Shown in pieces: positions 8,504 through 19,575 of a stretch of DNA of 64,000 bases. Position numbers and translations under genes: made by a program. The notes below the pieces were generated by a model. The model ran no database searches and was not told the origin of the DNA. It saw only the letters and a list, made by a program, of their open reading frames with translations. Source of the stretch: Heterobasidion occidentale (lineage: Eukaryota > Basidiomycota > Agaricomycetes > Russulales > Bondarzewiaceae); contig JBCAQO010000014.1 in the NCBI GenBank assembly GCA_039111635.1, positions 2,356,001 through 2,420,000 of the forward strand. The letters run 5' to 3'. Positions within the stretch are counted from its first letter, which is position 1; every line of letters starts with the position of its first letter.

Positions 8504-11500
8504 GGTAGTGCCTCCTTGGGAGCTGATAAAACAAGAATGGTGGCAGCTGCCCACAAAAGAGTGGAAAACTCGGTTCCTCACAATGATGGAGGATAAAATA
8601 CAGTGGGGGCTCGTCCAGAAGTGGCTTAAAGTGTTGATAACTAAAAGGGAGGACCACTAGCATACTCGGAGAAAGACAGCTGAGCAGGCCACTCCAATTC
8701 TGGTGACAGTCAATGACCAGTCATCAATACAGTCCAACTCCCTCGCAAGGATTGGCAAAGGATAACCAGTCATTAGAAAACACTGTGGGCAAAGTTCCAT
8801 AGGATCAGTAATTCTAGAATGATTACCTGATGATTTTTTGTCTAAAAGAATTAGCATTAGATTTATGGATAAATTTTGAGCAAAAAGAGAATGTGCTCTC
8901 TAGTTTCTGTACAAAGTGTGCTTAGAATATATTATGATCTCATTGAAAACTTGTTTTGGTATGAAATCAGGCTGGAATTGATTAGAATTTATGGAATTTC
9001 TGATCAATTCCAGCCTGATTTCATACCAAAACAAGTTTTCAATGAGATCATAATATATTCTAAGCACACTTTGTGCAGAAACTAGAGAGCACATTCTCTT
9101 TTTGCTCAAAATTTATCTATAGATCTAATGCTAATTCTTTTGGACAAGAAATCATCAGGTAATCATTCTAGGATCACTGATCCTATGGAACTTTGCCCGC
9201 GATAAAGGTAGCTCCTGAACCCTCTAGCTTTGCCAGTTTCAATGAAGACCTCAAAGAGAAAATCAATATGACTAACCTGAAGAAACACGTTCCAGAGGAG
9301 TACCATACCTATCTCAATTTTTTTAATAAGCAAAGATTGCAAAGGCTTCCCAAACACACCATCTAGGACCATGTGATAGACCTCAAGCCATTGTTCAAAC
9401 CATAGGCTCCAAGGATTTATTCCCTGAGTCTAGAGAAACACAATAAGCTAGGAAAATTTGTCAAAGAGCACCTTTTTAGAGAAACAATTTGTCAGTCAAT
9501 AGCAAATAGCACAGCCCCCTTTTTCTTCATAGGAAAAAAGAATAGGAAGCTCTACCCGGTACAAGATTATTGCCACATCAACAAACACACCATTCAAAAT
9601 GTTTTCCCCTTACTATTGATCCAAGAACTATTGGATGTTATTTGGGAAGCAACAGTATTTTTGAAACTGAACGTCCGGTGGGGATATAACAACGTGTGCA
9701 TCAAAGAAAGAGATGAACCCAAGGCAGCCTTTGTGACACCTCTGGGGCTCTTTAAGCCAACAGTAATGTTCTTTGGACTCACTAACTCTCCGGCGATCTT
9801 CTAAGCCATGATAAATATGATCTTCCAAGATCTTATATTGGCACAGAAAATCATGGTATACATGGATGACATCTTAATCTTTACAAAGACCATGGCAGAA
9901 CACATCTTGGTTATCAAACAAGTCTTCCAAATCCTATGTGACAACAATCTTTATCTCAAACCTAAGAAATGCAAGTTCCACAAGGAAAAGCTCAACTACC
10001 TTGGGTACACCATTCCTAAGGATTACATGGCCATGGAGGACTCCAAGATCAAGGCCATTGAAGATTGGCCTGTCCCCCAAACAGTCTATGACATTTGCTC
10101 TTTTTGGGTCTTGGAAATTTCTATCAGCAATTTATTGACAAGTTCTCTTTAATTGCTTGACCTCTACATGACCTCACTAAGAAGGATACTAAATGGCACT
10201 GGACAGCAGCTTGCTAAAAGGCCTTTGACCAATTAAAGGTGGCTTTTATTAGCCAAACCATTTTCCTGTACCCTGACTCAATGCAACCATACCAGCTTGT
10301 AATTGACACCTCCCTCTTTGCCTATGGCATGGTCCTTTTACAAGAAGGGCCTGACAATGACTGGCACCCAGTTGCTTACCTCTCTGGCTCCTTTTCCCCA
10401 CTGGAGCAGAATTACAATGTGCATGACCGTAAACTCCTGGCCATAATCAAGGCACTAGAACACTGGAAACACCATCTTGAAGGGGCCAGGAATCTATTTG
10501 AGATCTGGATGGACCACAAGAACCTTGTTTGCTTCCAAACAGCCTGTTATCTATCACGATGACAAGTATGTTGGAGCCTGTTCTTGTCATAATTTGACTT
10601 TTAGCTAGCCTATAAGGCAGAAACAACAAACCATGCAGATGCTCTGTCTAGGCATCCAGACCTTAGTGAGGGGGTGGAATCTGCCAACAAGGTACAGACT
10701 CTGCTCCCGTCCAGACTTTTCTCTGATTTCAGTGAAACATTGGTAGAATCAGACAGGGACATGCACGCCAAGGCAACTGAAATCATATTATTGGACCTCT
10801 TTTCCCTTATTCAACACTCATGTTTGGAACACGACCTGTTAGTCAACATAGCTCTCAAGAAACTGCTTGAAAAAGGACCTCAAACAATGTGAGAACACTT
10901 AGGGAAATAGATACATCAAGATAGGATTACGCGACACAACGGTTACATATGCGTTCTAAAACACAACCTCCTCTGGCGGATAATTGTTGAAACACACCAC
11001 AATACCATGGCTACGGGACACTTAGGCCAAGCAAAAACCCTAGAGTTAATACAGTGTCATTATTGGTGGCCAAGCGTGACCAAGTACATCCATCAATATG
11101 TGGATGGATGTGCAGTATGCCAATCCACCAAGAACTTACCTCATTGGACCCATCCACCAATCCAACTGTTGGAAATGACAAACATCCCCTAGTGTTTTAT
11201 CTCCACCAACTTCATAATCGACCTCCCCAAAAGTAGGGGTATGACTTGATCAACATGGTGGTTGACCAGGGACTGTCAAAAGGGATTGTTATCACCTTGT
11301 ACAAGAAAACAATCATGGTGGAAGAAACTATAACTTTCTTCAAAGACAATGTGTTTAAACAATACAGTTTTCCAACCAAAGTAGTGTCTGACAGAGGCCC
11401 CCAATTTGCAGCAAAGTTCATGCAATAATTGTGGAAAGGGTTAGGGATCATCTTAGTCCTCAGTACAGCTTATTACTTCCAGACTGATGGAGAAACAGAA

Positions 11501-12268
11501 CAGGTCAATTAGGAGATCAAACAATTCCTGCAGATCTTTTGCAACTACCACTAGAACAATTGGGTGGACTTACTTCCTTTTGCAGAATTTTCCCACAATA
11601 CCCAAAAACACTCCGCCATGGGGAAGTTGACATTTCAGGTCCTCTACAGGTTCAATCCCCTATATTTGGTTGACTCAGCTCTAGAGACCAAGGTGCCCGT
11701 AGTCACCAAATATTTACAGCTAATCCAGGAAGTCCAGGAAGAAGCCACAGCCAGCTTACAAATGGAGGCGCAGCACGCTAAAGGCCAGGATCTACACCAA
11801 AAACTTCCATAGTGGGAAGTAAGAACCCAAGTATGGTTAAAAGGAACCCACATTTGGACAAATCACCCAAGGGTCAAACTGGCACCCAAACACTATGGCC
11901 CTTTCTGGGTATTAGAAAGAATCAGATTCCTGGCTTATTGGCTGGAAATACCTAAAACATGGAAGATACACCTGGTTTTCCATGCCTCCCTACTCACCGA
12001 GTATTGGGAAATAGAGGCCCATGGAAGGAACTACCCTAGGCCATCTCCCAAAGTCCTAAATGAGGAAGAACACCATGAGGTGGAGGCCGTTTTGGACTCA
12101 AAGCACCAAGGTTGGGATACAAAATACCTTGTCAAATAGGTAGGATACCCTGAGGCAAATAACACTTGGGAATCCTTCACCCTCCTGAAAGGGACAGCAA
12201 ATGAAGTGCTTCAGGAGTTTCATGAAAACTACCCAGACAAACCCTGACCAACAGTGATTAAGCTCTAG
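8504..12268 (+). pseudogene. pol of family 1 copy B
   Basis: Recognisable blocks are: RT from about 9540 (YMDD intact near 9859), RNase H near 10230-10560, the integrase HHCC end CAVCQSTK near 11110, core VSDRGPQF near 11385, and a chromodomain near 12070-12230. Many in-frame stops and several small indels break it, and the foldback insertion splits the protease-RT linker. Where copies A and B differ in active-site residues, B keeps the functional form (YMDD, VSDRGPQF). Copy A therefore lost these after the two lines separated. Confidence 0.85.
8777..9206 (+). mobile_element. foldback (inverted-repeat) insertion in copy B
   Basis: Two arms of about 200 bp (outer ends GGGCAAAGTTCC at 8787 and its complement ending at 9198) are near-perfect inverted repeats around a spacer of roughly 16 bp at 8985-9005. 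Copy A lacks it: there CATTAGAAAGGTAGCTCC is continuous, so this is an insertion, with AAA as possible target duplication. The two small ORFs on opposite strands inside it are the two arms read symmetrically. The structure fits a non-autonomous foldback MITE; no transposase is present. Its superfamily is unclear. Confidence 0.75.
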
Positions 12269-12274
12269 AAAAGG

Positions 12275-12282
12275 TATATAAG
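12275..12282 (+). promoter_or_regulatory. TATA box before ORF3, copy B
   Basis: TATATAAG lies 54 bp upstream of the ORF3 ATG, exactly as in copy A, although the surrounding sequence has diverged. Confidence 0.5.
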
Positions 12283-12328
12283 GAGGAAGGGTTTCCCTTC
12301 TTAAAGAACAATTTCCCTTTCCCAGCAT

Positions 12329-13580
12329 ATGTCTGATTCCTCATACTACTCCCCCAAAAGTGTTATGCTCATCAATAAAAGAACAATCTCATTATCCTCA
12401 AAAAACTCCTCTCCAGATATTATTCTTGCCGTCGCCAACTCCGACACTGGACAACCTGACAAATGCAGTCACCCAAGCATACCAGAAGGAGTTCCATACC
12501 AGTCGCCACCCACGTCCCCACAGCTGAGCCTGAAGGAGGAACCAGATTGCGAACCCCACTACAGACTGAGGGAACTAATAACAACCACTTTGTGGAATAT
12601 CAAGGAGAAGGAGGACCAACTCCACCTACAGCTCCAGAATCAACAACAGCCACAGCTCCAGGCAAACCAAGATTGGTGGCAAGAGGTAGAGGAAGATCTC
12701 CAAACCATGGCCACCCTGAACTGACTGCAGTTGCTGCGAAAGATGTGCTGGAGTCAACAACAGATGATGCATTGGCTGCCAGAGTGGCGGGACCCCCTGC
12801 CAGTTATGGAGGTCTGCACCCCAGATAGCTAGAAGGACTAGGGGATGCTCTGCTCCAACGCTCCACTATCTCCATAGTAATTCAGATGGCCACCGCATTA
12901 GCCTTGCAAATGCTCGCTAACTTCTTGGAAGGACAACCCAGGAGTGAGCACAGCAAGGCACCTCAACAACTGGCTGATACCAGTGACCAAGTCAAAATAC
13001 TGGCCTATACTGATGATCATTGGGCAGCCTCCTGGTATACCTGAGGAAATGATGGGGGCTACGCCCTTTTCATACACCTAAATGAGTTCTAGGCCTTTAT
13101 CAACCTTGAACTACTTCCCACTCTCCTCTTTAATGGCGAGACATTCTACTTGCAACCTATTAGAATTGACCCCTTTTGTGCACAACCCTGGTGAGACAAA
13201 GCTGTCTGAGAAGTACCGTCTACGGGTAGTCAAGATGCCTCCACCTAGACTGAGTACGTCTAGACGATGGTACAATGGTAGTCAAGGCAGGACCAGGAGG
13301 CCCTCACCCCTCCACCAAAGGGTCAACACGCTGGAAATGATGTTCAGACCACCGACAATGAACAACCTCCAAGGTACCAGAGGAATGCAGGGTGAGGGAA
13401 TAGAAGGGTGAGAGGAGTGCTGCAACCAAGAGGGAACATCAAGAGCTCCTACGGAGCTCAAACAACTTGACTAAGAAATTTGCCACCTATCAACACTCCT
13501 AGAAATAGCAGAGGTGAGGGAGTGCATGCTTGCCCTGCTCGACAAACTTGAGGCCCTCCACAACCGGTGGCAAGAACTAT
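12329..13580 (+). pseudogene. ORF3 of family 1, copy B (broken)
   Basis: It begins MSDSSYYSPKSVMLI, matching copy A ORF3. A frameshift near 12470 switches the reading into the second overlapping frame, which stays open to 12724; the original frame resumes at 12463-12828. The conserved middle part and the C-terminal coiled coil (near 13455-13580, readable as LLEIAEVRECMLALLDKLEA) are still visible but contain stops. Confidence 0.6.
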
Positions 13581-15391
13581 GATGTGGACTCAAGCAGAGC
13601 TAGACACGTGGGACGTGGTCAAGGGTGACAACTACAACAATATTGACCCCTACTACAGACCTGATGAAGGTCATAGGGATTTCAAGGCAGACTATTGGTG
13701 AGTCTGGGAATAGACAAGGGAGTTGAGGAATCCCTTGTCTGGATGGGTAGTGGAGAGGAAAGGACCCTCCATACCACAGGTACTGGTTTTACACATAGGA
13801 CAGCCAAGTTAATATCCAAAAAGACATTAAACTATAGAACATCCATGATGACGTTAAACTAAGCCTAAGAAGGAAAACCTCGAACCCAGACAACACTCTA
13901 ATCAAGATGTTGACCTACATATTATTAAACTGTGAAAAGAAAAGAAGGCAAGGGAAGTACCTGACCAGTCATATTTGGTTTACCATGATGGCACTCATGG
14001 CGTATTTTACCCTTTCATTGTCAAGAGGCATTCTGACAAATGATCGGGTGTCCCAATAGGATCCCCAGTTTTACAGGGTCATTTCTGTATTAGGGGGCCC
14101 TTGTACTAATAGTTTTAATATAGCTTATAATATGGATAGTCCCTCAACGGTGTAGACCCCATCAGTGAAAGCATGTGATGTGATGGTCTACTCAGATTGA
14201 TGCTGGGTCACTGTGTGGGAAGCAGTGATTTTACCTCACTGTCAAGGTCTGATAGGTGTTTGGGTGTCCCACTTTGGATCCCCAGTTTTACAGGGTCGCT
14301 TCCGCATTAGGGGGCCCTATTGTGATGCAACAGATAGTGGATGCACTCTACTACGCTGCTGATGTAGCAACAAAACCACATCCAGAACAATGTAAAACTA
14401 CCAAAGGCTTGGTCCACAATGACTATAAACTAGTTGTTGTCCAAAATGATGTCTAAACTACTAACCACCCTCGGAACGTGGATGCATTCTGGCAGATTGT
14501 GGACTTTGAGCACCTATAATTGCGGAACCCTGCCAACTAGGTCAAGGTGCTTCTATATTCTATTTGCCTTACAATAAAAGAATATGGGATCAACATGGTT
14601 CAATTCCATGTGAGGGGTTTGGGGACATGGAGAAGCAGGCATCTCCTTGTGGTGCGCCCATTCTACCCTTAGAGTCCAAAGCAACAGATTCCGCTCCAAG
14701 GGCCAGTTAGAAGGCAGCTGAGACATGTGCCTTGGACTCAAGTCAACGCCTTAGGGATAAGGAAGAGCAGGCTACTCTTCATCTTGGGACCTATCTACCT
14801 AACGTCTAAGATGATGGTAAATGATTGTCCCTCTGTTCTAAGGATCATTGTTCTTCCACTTTATAGTGGCAAAACACATCCAAAATGACAATAAACTACC
14901 GTCCCTGGGTTTGTAGGGATCATGAGTGGTAACTTTGAACTGTTGAAGTCATAGCTCAGTCCAAAATGACCTTAAACTACCACCCTAGAAAATTAAATCT
15001 ATTGAGGCTCTGAAGGATCAAGCCAGGCAATAGCAGTGTCCACACATCATGTTAAACTGAGCTACCCTTTATTTACAGGGTCATGAGTTGTGTCAAAATA
15101 TGCTTGAGGACTACAAGTCTATTCTGGCACCACTCACATAAGTTATCTGATTTGATATAGTATAAATTGTCTATTATTGCACCTCAGTGGAACCCTCGTA
15201 AGAAGTAGGACCTAGTCTAGGGCCTTATGCACATCACCAATGAATGTTCCAGCATGCAGAAAAGCCTACTGTCTTGTTTTATAGATACTCTACATTGGCA
15301 ATGGTCCACAACAGGTCTGCAACAACCCAGGGATAAACTAGCAGGGTGTTTGCAAAGACAATAATACTACAAAATGTCTGGCACAACATTT
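13581..15391 (+). other. 3' noncoding tract of copy B
   Basis: This is a decayed version of the copy A tract: the two 57-bp repeats and weaker copies of the TAAACTA motif are in the same order. No gene is visible. It ends at the junction with family 3, before the position where the LTR would start. Confidence 0.65.
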
Positions 15392-15399
15392 GATGTGTT

Positions 15400-18186
15400 T
15401 AATAAGAAAAGTTTTGATAAACTCCCCAAACATTAATCTTATAACTATATCATTGGACTTCAAACTGATTAAATCTAAGGTATTCTATCTTAGTCCAGAT
15501 TAGTACAAAGTGTTGGATGAGTAAATCAATAAGAATTTGAGGAATGGTTGTTTATGCCTATCAAAATCACCACAGACATCTCCTGTCTTTCCCACAAATA
15601 AGAAAGATGGCACATTATGTCCAGTGATTGACTACCAGGAACTAAAATAATATACAATCAAAAATAAGTACCCAATACCCAATCCTCAGATATTAGTGGA
15701 CAGAATAAAAGACACCATTATCTTTTCCAAATTTGATGGACGATGGGGCTTTCCTAATCTCAGTGATTATTACAGAATTTGGAACATATAAGCCTACCAC
15801 TATATTCTTTGGGTTGTGCAATTCCCCACCAAGTTTTCAGAAATTCATGAATGATATCTTTAAAGAGAAACACATATGCTTCGCAATCATAATTTACATG
15901 GATAATATCTTGGTTTTTCCAAAGACCAGGTAATTTATCAAGCACCATGTATCTAGTTATGCAAGTACTCCAAGAGAATCCCCTCTATTTGAAAATCAAA
16001 AAATGCACTTTTGATGTACCAGAAGTGGAATTCTTGAGCATAATTGTTGGAAACGGACAAATACACATGAATCCAAAGAAAGTTGCCACAATTACAAAAT
16101 GGCCAGTTTCCAAAACAGTAAAAGAGATTCAATCTTTTAATGGGTTCTGCAATTTCTACTGGCACTTTATAAAATATTATAGTAAAATTGTACATCCATT
16201 GACACAATTAACTGAAAAAGCAGAATGGACTTGGGGACCAGAACAAGAGAATGCATTTGAAACATTAAAATGCATTATCTCCACTGAACCAATCCTAGTG
16301 CTACCACAGGACAAATGTTTTTTCTGGGTTGAAGTGGACTCGTCGAATTTTGCCATTAGAGCTATTTTGTCCTAGAAAGTAAACAATAAATAGCAACCTA
16401 TAGCATTTATATCTAAAGCATTGCAGGAAGCAGAACACAACTATAAAATTTATGACAAAGAATTACTAGCTATTGTCACTGCTTTGAATAAATGGCGTTA
16501 CTATCTGCTAAGGGCATTGGAACCTTTTGAAGTATGGTTGGATCATCAAAATCTACAATACTTTAGAAAACCCCAAAATTTAAATTTGTCGCCAAGCTCA
16601 TTGGTATTTGAAATTACAGTCATATGATTTCCACCTTGTTCATAAACCTGGAAATCAAATGACAAAACCTAACATCCTCTTGAGATGAGCAAACTTCAAA
16701 AGGGGGAAAAATGATAATGCAGATTTTGTTATGTTGAAACTAGAATGGTTAATTAATATACTAGCAGTGGCGTATAAGGACCAAAAAATCCTCAAACACA
16801 TTAGGGAATCTGTGGATAAAGATAAAGGGATTGTTACAAAGAAATTTAAAAATAATAACAAGTCTTGGACTTTGAACAAGGATGGTTTTATTATGGTTGA
16901 TGACAAACTATCCATCTCTAACAGTGATACTCTACAAGACAACATCATTTGAGTACATCACAATTCACCACTCTCAGATTATCTTAGAAAAGTCAAAACA
17001 CAGGAATTAATTAAAAGAGACTATTGGTGGCCTCAAATTGGTCAAAATTTCAAAGACTATATAAAAGGATGTATCATGTGTCAAAGGACCAAAGTTATTA
17101 GAACCAAACTGTCTAACCCACTAAACCCTAATGAGATTCCAATGGAATTATGGGAAATAATTTTTGTAGATGTCAAAAAGATTCAATTTAATAACAGTAT
17201 TTGTGAATTGACATTCTAAAATAATTTGCTTAGCTCCAACTACCATTGAGTTGACATCTGAAGGCATGGCACAATTATTCAGAGATTACATTTTTAAACT
17301 CCATGGACTCCTACAGAAAATAATAAGTGATAAAGGACCATAGTTTGTGTCGAAATTCATAAAGGACTTCTGTACCCTTATTAAAATAAAGCAGAACCTG
17401 TTGACAGTCTTCCATCTCCAAAAAGATAATTAGACTAAGCAAATAAATCAGAAATTTGAAGAGTACCTTTGTATCTTCATCAATTATTACCAAACTGATT
17501 GGGCTGAATGATTATCTTTGGTTAAATTCTCATACAACGACAAAGAACATTATGGCATGAAGTTATCCCCATTATGGGAAACAAGTGCATAAGGGTCTTA
17601 GTACAAAAAAACAGGTATCAAATAAGTTTGATGAACAATTCTATAAGCGTATAAAAGACATTCCTAAAGAAGCTACATTAGCTCTAAAAAAAGCAGTAGA
17701 AACTATAAAGTGATTCTATGATAGATCTAAAGGGATTTCTATGGGTTAAAAAGTTGAAGACTTAGTCTGGCTTGATGCCACTAATATCCAAATAAATTGT
17801 CCCACTAAGAAACTATTGGATTGTTGCTATGGACCGTTTAAAATCCTAGAGAAAGTTAGAAAAGCATTGTATCAATTAAAATTACTGGCACGATAGAAGA
17901 AAATCCATCCTGTCTTTAATAAGGTGCTTTTACACCCATATATGAAGGCTTCATCTATGCTTTAAAAAACAGATATTCTTTTTCCACCAGATATTACCGA
18001 TAACATTAAGGAATACAAAGTGGAAGAAATCATGGACTCAAAAAATGCATTGAGGAAAGTTAAAGTATTTGGTACATTGGAAGGGTTATCCTATCAAAAA
18101 AAGGACTTGGGAACCTGTTGAGAATCTAACAAATTCTTAAGAGTTTATTGATGAGTTTCATAAGAAAAATCCCTCTGCCCCTTGAT
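15400..18186 (+). pseudogene. pol of family 3 (RT, RNase H, integrase, chromodomain)
   Basis: RT is seen from about 15600, with the box decayed to IYMDNILVF near 15890 and FNGFCNFYWHF near 16135. RNase H follows near 16320-16600 (YDKELLAIVTALNKWRYYL). The integrase zinc finger is HHNSPLSDYLRK...CIMCQRTK near 16955-17090. A chromodomain is readable near 18015-18180 across one frameshift (YLVHWKGYP, then WEPVENLTNS). Stops and indels are frequent and the RT active site is lost. Confidence 0.8.
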
Positions 18187-18335
18187 ATATTAATACTTCA
18201 CAGAATCATTTTCATAAAATTCTACATGATAATATTCCTCAAAAAAGCATGCTTTTCAACTGGACTAATAGAAAGTTGAAAGGAATTGAAAACAACATAA
18301 CAGGATTGTGGACAATTCCCTTGAAAGCAAGGTAA

Positions 18336-18659
18336 TATTATGGCTTACATACAAATTCTCCTTTTCTTTTCTTTTTCTTACTTAATTATAGTATCATGTG
18401 CTTGATCACTTATATAACATACTCATGTGATACTCTCCCATGTTTCATATTTAGACACACTCACTCAAGCAGCCACCTGACACATGCCTGCTTGCTTTTA
18501 ACCTATATAGTCTGTGTGCAGAGTAGATAGTATATATAGAGTAGTGTAGCTAGCAATGTATTCCCAGCTTCAAGCTGGTTTCACCTCCAACCCTCTGAGC
18601 TCCACCACCTTCCTACCATAGTAGACTGAGTGCCTGACAATAAAGAGTTGTTATTAACA
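18336..18659 (+). repeat. probable 3' LTR of family 3 (324 bp)
   Basis: It starts TATTATGG directly after GGTAA, as the family 1 LTR does (GGTAATGTTATGAC), with one G-to-A change in the terminal TG. It ends TTATTAACA. TATATATAG lies near 18530. There is no second copy in the window, so the borders are inferred. The next 70 bases to 18729 show nothing recognisable. Confidence 0.5.
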
Positions 18660-18729
18660 CCTATTGCTTCAAACTGCCTAGTATCACTCTGAATTGTGTT
18701 ATGTCCCGATAGTGTCTTGTATCTCTTCC

Positions 18730-19575
18730 TGTTAGGACCACGTCCTAACACGTGCTTCACACGTGAACGGATAGGCTGGTCAAGTGCTTCGAACATGCTT
18801 CAGACTCGGACCGCTTCCTATGACTCAGTACTATTTACATGCTCACTGCATGAACACTTACTTATGGTTCCTGGTTCTTGATGTGGATAGACTCTGGTTC
18901 CTGGCCCTGTTCCTGGTTCCTGATCGATCGCAATGTGACTTGACATTTGATATGGATGTGGACAGACATTAGTGATACTGTACTATACTTAGATCAATGA
19001 CGCTTCTTCGCTTACGGATCTCGATCGTTGACTTCGGTACCTGAGAAGCACACAGACCAGATCCTGATCCTGCCCTAGATACTTCTTTGTATATTTAGCC
19101 GAGATGAGCTTCTAAGAAGCTCAGCTCGTTCACCTATAATAACATTTGATCTCTGCACTGCACCCGGTGTCTGGCTACCTTCCTAGCCCACACTTTGTGA
19201 TCTCTGTCAGATCTGAAACTCCTTTACACGGTCTGACGAAGCACTGGCCTCGTCTCCCTTCTCTTCTTACACCCTCTTCACGCACTACTACACCGGACTC
19301 GCCATCTTCCACGTTCTCAGTTGGACATCTCCTCGTGTCATCTGTTGGACAGGAGAAGATCACCCAGTTCCTCCTCATCATTGAGAAGACCTCGAAGATC
19401 ATCTCCTTAACCTCTTTGAGGATAAGGCAGAGAACAACCCCAAGTTCCTTGAAAGAGCCCAAAGACGATCGGTCGTCTTCATTCATTGGAGCCTCCGACT
19501 CTACGATGCTGTGGACGTATTAGCCTAGGGATCCCCTTCGTGCATCAGTGCACGTGATAGGTCTCCGACCTAACA
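18730..19575 (+). repeat. family 2 5' LTR, copy E (846 bp)
   Basis: TGTTAGGACC...GACCTAACA, with TG...CA ends. TATATTTAG near 19090 is a decayed TATA box; AGCTCGTTCA 33 bp downstream is the predicted transcript 5' end. GAGCTTC-TAA-GAAGCTC just before it is a perfect 7-bp hairpin. Confidence 0.92.

Larger units (their letters stand above)
8498..15391 (+). mobile_element. gypsy family 1, copy B (decayed, 5' part deleted)
   Basis: After the LTR come TAGACT and then sequence matching copy A from about position 671, so gag and protease are missing. RT, RNase H, integrase, chromodomain, ORF3 and the 3' noncoding tract follow in copy A order, with many stops and small indels. The right end stops without an LTR and passes directly into family 3 sequence. 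It is AT-richer than copy A. Confidence 0.85.
15392..18659 (+). mobile_element. Ty3/gypsy chromovirus family 3 (copy D), 5'-truncated, AT-rich
   Basis: Pol from RT to chromodomain, followed by a purine tract and a short LTR. No gag, protease or 5' LTR. Sequence and LTR differ from families 1 and 2, and base composition is clearly more AT-rich, as expected of an old copy. The left edge abuts copy B without a visible LTR or target duplication, so a deletion or recombination made this junction. Confidence 0.8.

Noticed and set aside
8876..9109. Two almost identical 69-aa ORFs on opposite strands
   Set aside because: They are the two arms of the foldback insertion read symmetrically; nothing suggests a protein.
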